64,000 nucleotides of DNA from Conexibacter sp. S30A1 (GTDB lineage Bacteria > Actinomycetota > Thermoleophilia > Solirubrobacterales > Solirubrobacteraceae). The DNA lies in assembly GCF_023330665.1 (NCBI RefSeq), contig NZ_CP097127.1, positions 1,674,001 through 1,738,000 of the forward strand, given 5' to 3'. Both the position numbers and the translations under genes were made by a program. This document shows positions 35,977-45,145 of the stretch, piece by piece. How positions within the stretch are numbered: the first letter of the stretch is position 1; the number at the start of each line of letters is the position of its first letter. The notes beneath the pieces are model-generated. The model was not told the DNA's origin. It saw only the letters and a list, made by a program, of their open reading frames with translations, and searched no databases.

Positions 35977-36885
35977 TCAGCCGGTCAGCGGCAGCACCAG
36001 CGCCGGACGCTCGATCGTGTGGTCAGCCTTGGTGGCGATCACCGCCGTCGCGATCGCCATGAACTCGATCACGTGCGAGCCCCAGCCGTGCGAGGCCTGG
36101 TTGAGCCGCACGCCGACGAGGCCCTCAGCCTGGACGGACTCGGCCTCCGACTGCATGCGCGACATCGCCAGCTCGCGCGCGTCGTAGAGCGCCTGGGTGA
36201 AGTTCGTCATCTCGACGTTGCGGCCGATGTTGCGCATCGACTGCATCATGCCCTGGCGCGCGACGTGGTAGACGCAGTTGCCCATCACCAGCCCGACGGG
36301 CCGGTAGCCGGCCCGCAGCAGCGTCGAAAAGTCCTGACCGCTCAGGTCGGAGGTGAACGGCCGGCCGCTGGGCGCGCGCTGCAGCTCGCCACCGGCGTGC
36401 CGCACAGCGGTGCCGACCGCGATGAACTCGGCCATGTCAGCGCCCCAGTCGTAGCGGCCGATCGTGAGCCGCACGCCGACGATCCCGTCGGCCCCGAGCT
36501 GGTCGGCCTCCTCCTCCATGCGCGTCATCGCAAGCTCGCGGGCGTGGTACATCGCCTGCGTCAGCACGCGCATCTCCATGTTCTGGTTCCAGGCCGCCTG
36601 CTGGAAGCCGATGTGGTAGATCGAGCTGCCAAGCACCAGCCCAAGCGGCTCAAACCCCGCCTCCTTGACGAGCAGAAACTCGTTGACGGACAGGTCGCTG
36701 GTGAAGAATCCACGGGCGATGTCCTGACGCATCCGCTCGAGCCGCTCGCGCCCTGACTCCGGCAGGCCCTCGAGCGAGCCGGCGTGGTACGGAGCAGCCA
36801 CGGACGCCGACTCTCCCGGCTGCGCCGGGCCCGCTTGGCCCGGCTGGCCCTGGGGCCGCTCACCACGTCGATCCAGAAAGCCCAT
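35977..36885 (-). CDS. Duplicated YbjQ/DUF74 (heavy-metal-binding-like) protein
   Basis: 302 residues with two copies of the same 110-residue unit. FTSDLSVNEFLLVKEAGF...GLVLGSSIYHIG and FTSDLSGQDFSTLLRAGY...GLVMGNCVYHVA start the copies; LGADGIVGVRLTIGRYDWG and VQAEGLVGVRLNQASHGWG mark the middles. YbjQ-like domains form oligomers and are annotated as heavy-metal-binding without firm proof. The N-terminal 45 residues are Gly/Gln-rich. Confidence 0.82.
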   Translation of the reverse strand: MGFLDRRGERPQGQPGQAGPAQPGESASVAAPYHAGSLEGLPESGRERLERMRQDIARGFFTSDLSVNEFLLVKEAGFEPLGLVLGSSIYHIGFQQAAWNQNMEMRVLTQAMYHARELAMTRMEEEADQLGADGIVGVRLTIGRYDWGADMAEFIAVGTAVRHAGGELQRAPSGRPFTSDLSGQDFSTLLRAGYRPVGLVMGNCVYHVARQGMMQSMRNIGRNVEMTNFTQALYDARELAMSRMQSEAESVQAEGLVGVRLNQASHGWGSHVIEFMAIATAVIATKADHTIERPALVLPLTG

Positions 36886-36903
36886 GCGAAACCCTCCCTA
36901 ACT

Positions 36904-37359
36904 CTAGAGCACCAAGCGCTGCAATGCCTGACGCGTGCGCTCGCTGCTGCGGGCCTGCACCGCGACAGCCTCGACCAGCAGCTTGAGCCACGCGTCGAGC
37001 TCGAGCGTATCGGTCTTGATCGCGATCCCGCCGGAGAAACGCGACCGCGTGGCGCTGACGCGCCCGCCGTCACGCTTGAGCACCAGCCGCTGGTCGCCCG
37101 CGGTCACCACGATCTCGGCCACCAGCTTCGGGCCGCGAAAGCCGTTGCGGATGCGCTTGATCTCGACAAAACCCGGCAGCGCCGCCTCGAGGCGTGTGGC
37201 AAGTCCCTCCACGAACGCGACGATGTCGCTCAGGTCGGCGCGCAGCGCCGCGGAAACCAGGTCCAGGTCCGGATCGCCCTCGGTGCCCGTCCCTGCCGGT
37301 TCCAAGCCGGCGCCCACCGCCGGCTCGAGATCGGTGTTCTGGCTCTCTTCCGGATTCAC
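36904..37359 (-). CDS. Hypothetical protein, 151 residues
   Basis: Start GTG 37359. An acidic N-terminus (residues 1-35) precedes a mixed alpha/beta region with FVEIKRIRNGFRGPKLVAEI and SRFSGGIAIKTDTLELDAWL. No membrane segment. I do not recognise the family. It is 18 bases upstream of the duplicated YbjQ gene on the same strand, so probably co-transcribed with it. Confidence 0.65.
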   Translation of the reverse strand: MNPEESQNTDLEPAVGAGLEPAGTGTEGDPDLDLVSAALRADLSDIVAFVEGLATRLEAALPGFVEIKRIRNGFRGPKLVAEIVVTAGDQRLVLKRDGGRVSATRSRFSGGIAIKTDTLELDAWLKLLVEAVAVQARSSERTRQALQRLVL

Positions 37360-37789
37360 GATCCTCAGGCTACGACACCAGCGCCATTTCGTGTCACCTT
37401 AGCGCCCTGCGAGACGGGCCGAACACGCGTCTGAGCAGCCACAGCAGGCTCTGCGTGCTCCAGAAGCGGCCGGCAGACCGTCGCCGGGCCAGCTCGCGAC
37501 GGCTGCACGAGCTCAAGAACAGGCCGGAGCTATCCACAATCGCACCTCACAGTGAACCGACAACAGGGATTGATCCATCCCGCGGTAGTCAATAACGGGG
37601 CTCGGACGGAATCCGCAAATTGCGCGTTTACAGAGCATGGCGGCACCGCAGTCGCGCTCGCCTCGCAGTGGTGGGCCCGCAGCGGCGGGGCAGCGGCGAC
37701 GCGGCGGCGGCCTTGACCCAGCCAACGACGTGGCCACGCCTGCGACTATGCTGGCCGCGGTCAGAACGAGTCGAACCTAGGAGGGCCAG
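37360..37789. other. 430-bp spacer between hypothetical gene and biotinyl-domain gene
   Basis: I see no convincing gene. The region 37530-37620 is noticeably richer in A/T than its surroundings and may hold promoters for the two divergent genes. A strong ribosome site AGGAGGG (37779-37785) belongs to the downstream gene. Confidence 0.5.
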
Positions 37790-38002
37790 TTGCCTCACGT
37801 CGAAGCTCACATCACCGGGACCGTCTGGAAGATCGAGGTCGAGGTCGGAGACACAGTCGAGGAGGGCGACGCGGTCGTGATCCTCGAGTCGATGAAGATG
37901 GAGATGCCGGTGGAGTCCGAGGAGTCCGGCGTGGTCAGCGAGATCCGCTGCGTGGAGGGCCAGGCGGTCTCCGAGGGCGACGTACTGATCGTGCTGGAGT
38001 AG
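37790..38002 (+). CDS. Stand-alone biotinyl/lipoyl-carrier protein
   Basis: 70 residues from TTG 37790, preceded by AGGAGGG at 4 bases. The single domain contains VVILESMKMEMPV with the biotinylated Lys of the ESMKM motif. Such small proteins serve as BCCP for acyl-CoA carboxylases whose catalytic subunits are elsewhere; none is nearby. Four residues before the first strand and none after the last make it a minimal domain. Confidence 0.9.
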   Translation: MPHVEAHITGTVWKIEVEVGDTVEEGDAVVILESMKMEMPVESEESGVVSEIRCVEGQAVSEGDVLIVLE

Positions 38003-38018
38003 GCGCCCAGCCCGCCGC

Positions 38019-38792
38019 TCAGCCCGCCTCCCAGCGGAACCAGCGCACCCCCACCGCCGCACAGATGAGAACGTAGCCGACCGCCGCGCCGACCGCGCCC
38101 GTGTCGCGGCCGCCCCAGGCGCCGAGGTCAAGGACGCCGGCGAACATCGTCATCACGACCCCGACCGGACTCCAGCGCGAGACATCCACCCAGGCGGCAC
38201 CCAGCGCACCGACCTGGCCGAAGGTGCCGAGGATGATCAAAACGGCCAGCAGCACGCGCGCGACCGCCTGGAGCGTATCGGTCGAGCGGATCAGGCCGAC
38301 GAGCGCCTGTGCGATCGCGAGGAACACCGCCCCGGCGAGCACGGACACCAGCAGCACGAGCAGGTACTGCCCGAGCGACAGCGAGAGGTTGTGGAGCTGC
38401 GCGCCGACGATCACGACGATCAGCGCCAGGATCAGATTCGCCAGCACCTGCATCGCCAGGCGGCTTGTCATGATCGCCCAGGTTGGCGCGGGCGTGACCC
38501 GCAGACGCTGAAAGACGCCGCGCTCGCGGTCGCGAGAGGTCGAAAGCGCGTAGCCGACGATCGCCATCGCCAGCAGACCGTAGGAGATCGCCAGGCCGAT
38601 TATGTAGCCCGCCCCGTCGAAGCTGTGGACGGCCTGATCGCCGGCGGTGCTGACCAGCAGAAAGATCGGCAGCAAGAGACTCACGACCAGCGAGCGTCGA
38701 TGCTTGCGGAAGGCGGCGAAATCAGCCCGGAACAGGGACGTCAGCACCAGTCCGACGGAGGGCACGGCGGGCCTCCCGGGTTCGCTAGTCAC
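38019..38792 (-). CDS. ABC-2 type transporter permease
   Basis: 257 residues with six hydrophobic segments. GYALSTSRDRERGVFQRLRVTP is the ABC-2 signature region. It pairs with the ATPase gene upstream, overlapping it by eight bases. Substrate unknown; drug, lipid or polysaccharide export are all possible. Confidence 0.85.
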   Translation of the reverse strand: MTSEPGRPAVPSVGLVLTSLFRADFAAFRKHRRSLVVSLLLPIFLLVSTAGDQAVHSFDGAGYIIGLAISYGLLAMAIVGYALSTSRDRERGVFQRLRVTPAPTWAIMTSRLAMQVLANLILALIVVIVGAQLHNLSLSLGQYLLVLLVSVLAGAVFLAIAQALVGLIRSTDTLQAVARVLLAVLIILGTFGQVGALGAAWVDVSRWSPVGVVMTMFAGVLDLGAWGGRDTGAVGAAVGYVLICAAVGVRWFRWEAG

Positions 38793-39699
38793 GGATCTCG
38801 CTCCCGGTCAGTCCGATGAAGACATCCTCGAGGGTCACCTCACCGTGAGCCACGGCGAGCACGCGTGGGTCGTCGCGATGCTTGACGATCAGCTCGGCTG
38901 GTGTCTCAGAGGTCAGAAGCTGGCCATGGTCGATGATCGCCACCCGGTCGCACACCGCCTGTGCCTCCTCCATCGAGTGCGTCGTCAAAAGGATGCTGCC
39001 ACCGGCGCTGCGCAGCTGCTCGATGCGCGACCACAGCTGGCGGCGCGACTGCGGGTCAAGCCCCGAGGTGGGTTCGTCGAGCAGCAGCAGCGCGGGTGAG
39101 TGCACGACCGCGATCTGCAGCGAGAGGCGCTGCTGCTGACCGCCTGAGAGCTGGCTGAAAGGCTTGCCGGCCTCGGCCTCGAGCCCGACCTCGGCCAGCC
39201 TTGAGTGGAGTTCCGCAGCCCCCAGGCGCACCCCGTAGAGGCCGGCGTACAGACGCAGCACCTGGCTGATCGTCAGATCCGGCTGAAAGCTCGTGGCCTG
39301 CAGCTGCACACCCATGCGCGTCTTGGCCAGCGTCGGCTGACGACGGATGTCAAACCCAGCCACGCGCACCGCACCCGCACGCGGCTTGAGCAGCCCCTCG
39401 ATCGCGCTGAGCGTGCTGGTCTTGCCGGCGCCATTGGGCCCGAGCAGCCCGAAGATCTCACCGGGCTGGATCCGCAGGCTGACGTCCGCCACCGCCACCT
39501 TGGGCCCGTAGGCGACGGTCAGCCCATCGACCTCGAGCACGCTGGCGCCGACGGCCGGCGCGAGCGTCGCGGCTGGCCGTGTGGCGGCCGGCTCAGCCCG
39601 CGGCTGTGGCAGCAGCACCAGCGAGCCGTCCGCGCGCTCCTCACCGACGACATAGGTCTCCGTCCGCCCCGCTCGGACGACGCTAACCGTCTCTGCCAC
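38785..39699 (-). CDS. ABC transporter ATP-binding protein
   Basis: 304 residues. Walker A is LLGPNGAGKTS, the signature is FSQLSGGQQQR, Walker B is ALLLLDEPTSGLDP and the H-loop His is in LTTHSMEEAQ. The N-terminal 50 residues (RTETYVVGEERADGSLVLLP) form an extra small segment before the ATPase proper, seen in some actinobacterial drug exporters. Co-transcribed with the permease. Confidence 0.92.
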   Translation of the reverse strand: MAETVSVVRAGRTETYVVGEERADGSLVLLPQPRAEPAATRPAATLAPAVGASVLEVDGLTVAYGPKVAVADVSLRIQPGEIFGLLGPNGAGKTSTLSAIEGLLKPRAGAVRVAGFDIRRQPTLAKTRMGVQLQATSFQPDLTISQVLRLYAGLYGVRLGAAELHSRLAEVGLEAEAGKPFSQLSGGQQQRLSLQIAVVHSPALLLLDEPTSGLDPQSRRQLWSRIEQLRSAGGSILLTTHSMEEAQAVCDRVAIIDHGQLLTSETPAELIVKHRDDPRVLAVAHGEVTLEDVFIGLTGSEIRD

Positions 39700-39740
39700 G
39701 GCGCGAACGGTAACGGACGCGGCGGCGGGATGGTGGTGAG

Positions 39741-39908
39741 TTAGTCGGCCTCTTCCCAGGGCGTGAAGTCAGCCTTGCGAGCCCCGCAGACCGGGCAGAA
39801 CCACGTCTCAGGGATGTCCTCAAACGCGGTTCCGGGCGGGATGCCGCCGTCCGGGTCGCCCTCATCCGGGTCGTAGATGTACCCGCAGGACTCGCAGATG
39901 TACCTCAC
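39741..39908 (-). CDS. Rubredoxin
   Basis: 55 residues from GTG 39908. The four iron-ligand cysteines are in [12 protein letters not shown] and [11 protein letters not shown], with the conserved [13 protein letters not shown] segment. Small one-iron electron carrier; the partner is not evident nearby (no alkane hydroxylase or rubrerythrin seen). It is divergent from the Nudix gene, 41 bases apart. Confidence 0.95.
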   Translation of the reverse strand: MRYICESCGYIYDPDEGDPDGGIPPGTAFEDIPETWFCPVCGARKADFTPWEEAD

Positions 39909-39949
39909 CGTCGGCAGCTTAGCTGACGGCCCGCGCTACGGTCGGGGGT

Positions 39950-40504
39950 GTGAGCGCGCGTCCTGCCGCAACCGTGATCCTGCTGCGTGGCGGCACAGGC
40001 GGGCTTGAGCTGCTGATGGTCAAGCGCAACCCGTCCGCCCGCTTCATGGCAGCCCACTGGGTCTTCCCCGGCGGCGCTGTGGACCCTGTCGATGGTGTCG
40101 GCGAGAGAGCCCTCGCGGCGGCGGCGCGGCGCGAGCTCCGTGAAGAGACCGGCATCCAGCTGGCCGCAGACGCCGAGCTGGTCCTCTACGCCCGCTGGAT
40201 CACACCGGAGCGCGCCCCGGTCCGCTTTGACACCTGGTTCTACCTGGCGAGCGCCCCCGAAGGCCAGGAGCCCGCCGTCGACGAGGCCGAGATCGTGGCC
40301 GCCCGTTGGCTGACCCCCCAACGGGCCATCGAGCTCAATGCGCGGGGTGGTTTCGAGCTGGCCTTCCCGACGCGGCGGCAACTCGAGCAGCTTGCCGGTT
40401 TCGCATCTGCAGAGCATCTGCTCACTCGTTCCCGCGAGCGCGCGGACATCGTCGAGCCAGTGATGCCGGTGATCACCGACGCGGGCGAGATCGTGCTGCC
40501 CTAG
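39950..40504 (+). CDS. Nudix hydrolase
   Basis: 184 residues from GTG 39950. The Nudix box is GGAVDPVDGVGERAL followed by ARRELREETGI, with an insert that lengthens the usual first part of the box, as in the NUDT19/CoA-pyrophosphatase-like branch. VFPGG precedes it. Substrate is not determinable from sequence alone. Confidence 0.9.
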   Translation: MSARPAATVILLRGGTGGLELLMVKRNPSARFMAAHWVFPGGAVDPVDGVGERALAAAARRELREETGIQLAADAELVLYARWITPERAPVRFDTWFYLASAPEGQEPAVDEAEIVAARWLTPQRAIELNARGGFELAFPTRRQLEQLAGFASAEHLLTRSRERADIVEPVMPVITDAGEIVLP

Positions 40505-40516
40505 CAGGCGGCTTGG

Positions 40517-42409
40517 TCAGTCGGCTTCCTCGTCGGAGATCACGTGCAGCACGGCGTTGATTAGCGCCAGGTGCGTGAACGCCTGCGGGTAGTTGCCCAG
40601 ATGCCTGCCGCTGTGCGCATCGAGCTCCTCGGCGAAGAGCCCAAGCCGAGACCCGTGGGCGAGCAACCGCTCGCAGAGCACGCTCGCGCGTTTGCGCTCA
40701 CCGATCTCAGACAGCGCCGAAACGAGCCAGAAGGAGCAGATCAGGAACGTTCCCTCCTCGCCCTTGAGACCATCATCGGTCTCGTCGGTGCGGTAGCGCA
40801 GCACCAGGCCGTGCTCGGTCAGCTCGTCGGCGATCGCCATCACCGTGTCGCGCACGCGTTCGTCATCGGGCGGCAGCAGGCGGTTCAGTGGAATCAGCAG
40901 CGTCGAAGCGTCGAGCGCGTCAGTGTCGTAGTGCTGGCGGAACACGCCGCGCTCAGAGACCCCCTTGGCGAGAATGTCCGCCTTGATCTCGTCGGCCCTG
41001 GCCTGCCACTCTGCGGCGAGCTCGTCCTCGCCCTCACGTTCGGCCAGGCGCGCGCCGCGGTCCGCCGCGACCCAGCACATCAGCTTCGAAGAGACATAGT
41101 GCTTGGGCTCACCGCGCGCCTCCCAGATGCCCTGGTCGGGCTTGTCCCACACCGCCAGCGCGCACTGCACCTGGTCCTTGATCACGCCCCAGAGCCGCTG
41201 CGGGATGTGGCCACCGGTCTTGATGTGCAGGTAGATCGAGTCGAGCACCGCGCCGTAGACGTCGTTCTGGCGCTGGTTGTAGGCGCCATTGCCGATCCGC
41301 ACCGGCTTGGCGCCCTCGTAGCCGCCAAGGTCATCGAGCGTCGACTCCGCGAGGTCACGCTCGCCGCCGACCCCGTACATGATCTGCAGGCTGCCGTCCT
41401 CGTTGCGCTCGAGATCGGCGACGAACTGCATGAAGTCGTCGGCCTCCCAGTCGAAGCCCAGGGCATGCAGCCCCCACAGCGTGAAGGTGGCGTCGCGCAT
41501 CCAGCAGTAGCGGTAGTCCCAGTTGCGCTCCCCCTGCGGCGCCTCCGGCAAGGACGTGGTCAGCGCCGCCACCATCGCCCCAGTGGGCACGTAGGTGAGC
41601 CCCTTGAGCGTCAGCGCCGAGCGGTGCAGGTGCTCGCGCCAGCGGTGGTCAGGGAAGCGTCCGCCGGCCAGCCACTCGCGCCAATAGTGCTCGGTGTAGA
41701 GCAGGCGCGCGTCGGCGTCCTGGAGGTCAGCGGGACCGTCCAGCCCGGCGCCCCAGCCGAGCGCCACGTAGCGCCTCTCGCCCTCGACCAGCGTGTGGCG
41801 GGCGCGGGCGCGGCTGCCCTCGATCCCAAGCCGCAGGTCGGAGTGCAGCGCGACCTGCTGGCCCTGTGAGCTGGTCGCCTCCGCGACACCCCGGTCGCCG
41901 TCGGGCACCGTCCACTTGGCCGGCTCGCGGCCGTAGTCGAACATCGGCTCGCACACCACCTCGACCTGGACGCTGCCCTGCACGCACTCGATCACACGCA
42001 CCAGCATGTGATCGGCGTCCTGGTCGGTGGGCGGCCGTGTGCGCCCGTCCTCATGGTCCTGCTGCTCGCGCCAGGGACCGATCGTCAGCCCATCGCGCAC
42101 AACCATCCAGCCTGACGGCGTCAGCCAGGTCGTCTCGATGATCATGGTGCCTGGGACATAGCGAACACTCAGCGGCACCACCATCCCATAGGGGCCGACG
42201 CGGAAGGAGCCGGCGCGGCGATCGAGCAGCGCCCCGAACATCGAGGGCGCGTCAAAGCGAGGCACACCCAGCCACTCGATACTGCCGTCGGGCGCCAACA
42301 GCGCGCCGGTGTGACAGTTGGACAGAAACGCGTAGTCGGCTATCGCCGGGAACGGCGAGCCGCCGGTCAGCGGCCGGTCGTGCGGTGGGATCGGGATCGT
42401 CGGCGACAC
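40517..42409 (-). CDS. Glycoside hydrolase family 15 (glucoamylase/trehalase type)
   Basis: 630 residues. The N-terminal beta-sandwich domain (about 1-250) includes IADYAFLSNCHTGALLAPDG and SIEWLGVPRFDAPSMFG. The (alpha/alpha)6 barrel has RNWDYRYCWMRDATFTLWGL, with the general acid region near IMYGVGGERDL. GEEGTFLICSFWLVSALSEI carries the second catalytic Glu. Actinobacterial members of this type are often trehalases. No secretion signal is seen. Confidence 0.9.
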   Translation of the reverse strand: MSPTIPIPPHDRPLTGGSPFPAIADYAFLSNCHTGALLAPDGSIEWLGVPRFDAPSMFGALLDRRAGSFRVGPYGMVVPLSVRYVPGTMIIETTWLTPSGWMVVRDGLTIGPWREQQDHEDGRTRPPTDQDADHMLVRVIECVQGSVQVEVVCEPMFDYGREPAKWTVPDGDRGVAEATSSQGQQVALHSDLRLGIEGSRARARHTLVEGERRYVALGWGAGLDGPADLQDADARLLYTEHYWREWLAGGRFPDHRWREHLHRSALTLKGLTYVPTGAMVAALTTSLPEAPQGERNWDYRYCWMRDATFTLWGLHALGFDWEADDFMQFVADLERNEDGSLQIMYGVGGERDLAESTLDDLGGYEGAKPVRIGNGAYNQRQNDVYGAVLDSIYLHIKTGGHIPQRLWGVIKDQVQCALAVWDKPDQGIWEARGEPKHYVSSKLMCWVAADRGARLAEREGEDELAAEWQARADEIKADILAKGVSERGVFRQHYDTDALDASTLLIPLNRLLPPDDERVRDTVMAIADELTEHGLVLRYRTDETDDGLKGEEGTFLICSFWLVSALSEIGERKRASVLCERLLAHGSRLGLFAEELDAHSGRHLGNYPQAFTHLALINAVLHVISDEEAD

Positions 42410-42524
42410 GGCTCGCCGCGAAGACTACCCGGATGAGCACGTTCTCAGGTCCAGTCCGAGCGCGATGACGTCGATCGTGCACGCGGCGGGCGCCCCGGTG
42501 CCTGGCCCGGGCATCCGCTTTGGT

Positions 42525-42554
42525 GTCGCACCCGGCCAGCGGGCCGGGTGCGAC
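42525..42554 (-). terminator. Strong hairpin terminator after ccdA
   Basis: A perfect 13-bp stem (GTCGCACCCGGCC on the plus strand) with loop AGCG, extended to 14 bp by a flanking T-A pair. It begins 3 bases after the ccdA stop. In ccdA sense it reads GGCC-CGCT-GGCC, the same core as at 863, 9532 and 21532. Confidence 0.75.
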
Positions 42555-42557
42555 AGG

Positions 42558-43292
42558 CTAGGTGTCGGAGTTGAGGTTCGGCAGGCCGGTGGCGCGCAGC
42601 CAATCGCTGACGTGCACGTTCAGGAGCTCGAACTGGCCGGTGAAGATCAGCACACCCATGCCGACCAGGACCGCGCCGCCGAGGCCGATGACGACCGGGT
42701 AGTGGCGCTTGACGACGTTCAGCGCAGCGGTCGCCTTGCCGAACGCCAGGCCCGTGATCAGGAAGGGGACGCCCAGGCCGGCACAGTAGATCGCCAGCAG
42801 GAAGGCGCCCCTGTAGGCGCTCGATGACGTGCCGGCGGCGCTGATGATCGCGCCCAGCGTCGGGCCGCTGCAGGGCGTCCAGGCGATCGCGAAGGCGGCG
42901 CCGGTGAGCACCGGGCCAGAGCGACCGGCGCGTTGGGCCAGTGCGGGCAGGTGCCACTCGCGCGCGATCCGGGGCACGAAGGGGCTGGCGACGAAAAGCA
43001 GGCCCATCACGACGATCAGCGCGCCGCAGACATCGCGGGCGGTGGTGCCCGTGAAGGCGCCGCGCAGGGCCTGCTGGCCGAGCAGGCCGAGCGCGATGTA
43101 GATCGCCGAGAAGCTGCCGATGAAGGCGAGCGTGGGGCCGATCACGCGGCGGGCCCTGAGCTCGGCGGTGTCGTTGACGCCGGCGACCGCGGAGAGGTAG
43201 CCGGGCACCAGCGGCAGGACGCAGGGCGAGAGGAAGCTGATGAGGCCCGCGCCGAACGCGAGCGGGATGCCGATACCTGCTGCTGGGTCCAT
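42558..43292 (-). CDS. ccdA: Cytochrome c biogenesis / thiol-disulfide transporter CcdA
   Basis: 244 residues from ATG 43292 (MDPAAGIGIPLAFGAGL), with six hydrophobic segments. The redox-active cysteines are in FLSPCVLPLVPGYLS and IAWTPCSGPTLGAI. It passes electrons across the membrane to extracytoplasmic thioredoxin-like proteins, for example for cytochrome c maturation. A start 19 codons upstream (ATG 43349) is possible; neither start has a strong ribosome site. Confidence 0.9.
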   Translation of the reverse strand: MDPAAGIGIPLAFGAGLISFLSPCVLPLVPGYLSAVAGVNDTAELRARRVIGPTLAFIGSFSAIYIALGLLGQQALRGAFTGTTARDVCGALIVVMGLLFVASPFVPRIAREWHLPALAQRAGRSGPVLTGAAFAIAWTPCSGPTLGAIISAAGTSSSAYRGAFLLAIYCAGLGVPFLITGLAFGKATAALNVVKRHYPVVIGLGGAVLVGMGVLIFTGQFELLNVHVSDWLRATGLPNLNSDT

Positions 43293-43399
43293 TTGCGGGG
43301 TCTTCAGCGTAACCGAGCCGGCTGGATGCCGGGCGCTCGTGGAATCCATTATGTGCTCACGCGGACAAGCCGCCGCCTGCCGTCGCTGCCCGCGACCCG

Positions 43400-44743
43400 T
43401 CAGGTCAGGCCGAGCGTCGTGGGCACCATGTAGAGGCCAAAGGCGATCACGACCAGGCAGAGCGACCAGGTGACGTACTTTCGGGTTCCGCGCATGCGCC
43501 AATCTGCTGGCAGAGCCCGCGCCTCCAGCGCCAGCAGAAAGCCAAGCACGATCGGTAGCAGCAGCGCGTTCATGACCTCGACGTCGATCACCAGGCCGAT
43601 CATGTCGGGTGTGGTCAAAACGATCACCGCGCCGAGGATGTGGGCGAGCGCGTAGGTCGCATAGAACTTTGCGGAGCGGCGGGTCAGACCCGTATTCAGC
43701 GTGTGTGCCCAGCCGAACACCTCCGCGATGCCCCACGCCCCGGCCAGCGAGGCGACCAGCGCAGCCACCATGCCCGCCCCCAGCATCGCCACGCCGAGCA
43801 GCAGCTTTGAGCCCAGCGCGCCGATGAACGGCCGCAGCGCGGCTGAGAGCTGACCGACGTTTGTGAGCGCCACACCGTGGCCGCTGAGCCCGACGGTGGC
43901 GGCGAACGCCACCACCGCAACGATCATGATCAGCTGGGTGAGCACCGCGCCGAGGGCGGTGTCACGGCGCTCGGAGCGAACCTGCGCCCGCGTCAGCCCC
44001 TTGTCGATCACGGCGCCCTGCTGGTAGAAGATCATCCAAGGCATGATCACGGCGCCGACGTTGGCCGCCAACAGCAGCAGGTAGTTGCCGTTGTGCAGCG
44101 GCAGTTGTCCCAGACCGGAGCCGATCGCGTGCAGGCTCGGGTGAGCGAGGATCATCGCCGGCACGAACACGAGCTCGGCCAAGCCCAGGGCGATGCCGAT
44201 CCGTTCGGCGCGCCGATAGCTGCCGCTGAACGCGACCCCGATCAGAAAGGCTGCCGCCACCGGGACCGTGAGCCCCGGGGGCAGACCCACGAGCTCACCG
44301 ACGCCAGCTACGCCCGTGAACTCGGTGAGCAGCGCCCCGACGCTGGTCGCAAACAGCGTGAGCGCCGACAGCAGCGCCCAGTTGCGGCCGAACCGCTCTC
44401 GGATCAGCGCGCCATGTCCCTTACCCGTGACGATGCCCAAGCGGACGGTTATCTCCTGGACCACGTAGAGGATCGGCATCAGGACGATCTGCGGCAGGAT
44501 CATCCTGTAGCCGAACTGCGCGCCCGACTGGGCGGCGGTGATCAGGCTGCCGACATCGGTGTCGGCGAGCATCACCACAAGCCCTGGACCCCAGAACGCA
44601 AGCAGCCCCAGGGTCAGCCAGTGCCGGCGTCGCCCTTGCGGCGAGCCGGCGTCCAAGCACGCCATCTCTGAGTGCTGCGGGAGCTCGGTGGTCTCGCTCT
44701 CGGCGGGCGCGGTCGGCTGCATGGTGGGCATGTCAGTCGACAC
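43400..44743 (-). CDS. Nramp-related metal ion transporter
   Basis: 447 residues from GTG 44743 with about 11 hydrophobic segments. The Nramp fold is clear (VQEITVRLGIVTGKGHGALI, GVAGVGELVGLP), but the helix-1 metal motif DPGN reads DTDVGS, and helix 6 has VIMPWMIFYQQ in place of MPH. This places it in a divergent subgroup whose metal choice (Mn, Fe or Mg) is not settled by sequence. A perfect TTAGGGTACCCTAA palindrome 18 bases upstream argues for control by a DtxR-type metalloregulator. Confidence 0.85.
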   Translation of the reverse strand: MSTDMPTMQPTAPAESETTELPQHSEMACLDAGSPQGRRRHWLTLGLLAFWGPGLVVMLADTDVGSLITAAQSGAQFGYRMILPQIVLMPILYVVQEITVRLGIVTGKGHGALIRERFGRNWALLSALTLFATSVGALLTEFTGVAGVGELVGLPPGLTVPVAAAFLIGVAFSGSYRRAERIGIALGLAELVFVPAMILAHPSLHAIGSGLGQLPLHNGNYLLLLAANVGAVIMPWMIFYQQGAVIDKGLTRAQVRSERRDTALGAVLTQLIMIVAVVAFAATVGLSGHGVALTNVGQLSAALRPFIGALGSKLLLGVAMLGAGMVAALVASLAGAWGIAEVFGWAHTLNTGLTRRSAKFYATYALAHILGAVIVLTTPDMIGLVIDVEVMNALLLPIVLGFLLALEARALPADWRMRGTRKYVTWSLCLVVIAFGLYMVPTTLGLT

Positions 44744-44760
44744 ACAAACCGCGCATCAAC

Positions 44761-44774
44761 TTAGGGTACCCTAA
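44761..44774. promoter_or_regulatory. DtxR/MntR/IdeR-like operator palindrome
   Basis: TTAGGGTACCCTAA is a perfect 14-bp palindrome 18 bases upstream of the Nramp-like start. TTAGG/CCTAA half-sites are those used by DtxR and IdeR family repressors. Metal-dependent repression of the transporter is the inferred role. No dtxR-like gene is in the window. Confidence 0.7.
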
Positions 44775-44842
44775 CAGCTTGATTGTGGGGGCGGCCCAAG
44801 GGCGACCGGCGGGACGACAGGCCAGCGGCCGACGACGGTGAT

Positions 44843-44992
44843 TCAGACACGCGGCGCGCGCCCGCAGGCCGGGCAACGCGGCCCCGCGGCATCCGAGCCA
44901 GCGAGCGCCCGGATCACATCCTCCAGGCCCCAAACTGCCGTCCTGAGTAGCCACTTTGTGCAATTCGTGCACTGGTATCGCCCGGATTGCAC
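44843..44992 (-). CDS. Possible small zinc-ribbon protein
   Basis: 49 residues if started at GTG 44992. Two CxxC pairs (YQCTNCTKW and RCPACGRAP) 30 residues apart fit a zinc ribbon. No clear ribosome site, and codon use is less GC-biased at third positions than neighbours. The rest of 44775-45145 shows no other gene candidate. Could be spurious. Confidence 0.35.
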   Translation of the reverse strand: MQSGRYQCTNCTKWLLRTAVWGLEDVIRALAGSDAAGPRCPACGRAPRV

Positions 44993-45145
44993 AAACTGAC
45001 CGGTGGGCGTGAGCTTTGGGGGCCAAGGGCGGTCGGGCTGACTCGGGCGTTGGTCGCCGCGTGCCTCGCGGCCCGGCGACCGGCTCCGGTGGCGCGCGCA
45101 AACGACCATCCCCAAGTTCGGGAGTTCCGAGCTCGACTGACGGCG

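Noticed and set aside
36019..36756. Plus-strand frame opposite the duplicated YbjQ gene
   Set aside because: It is a mirror of a clearly conserved minus-strand gene and has a His/Arg-rich composition typical of antisense translation.
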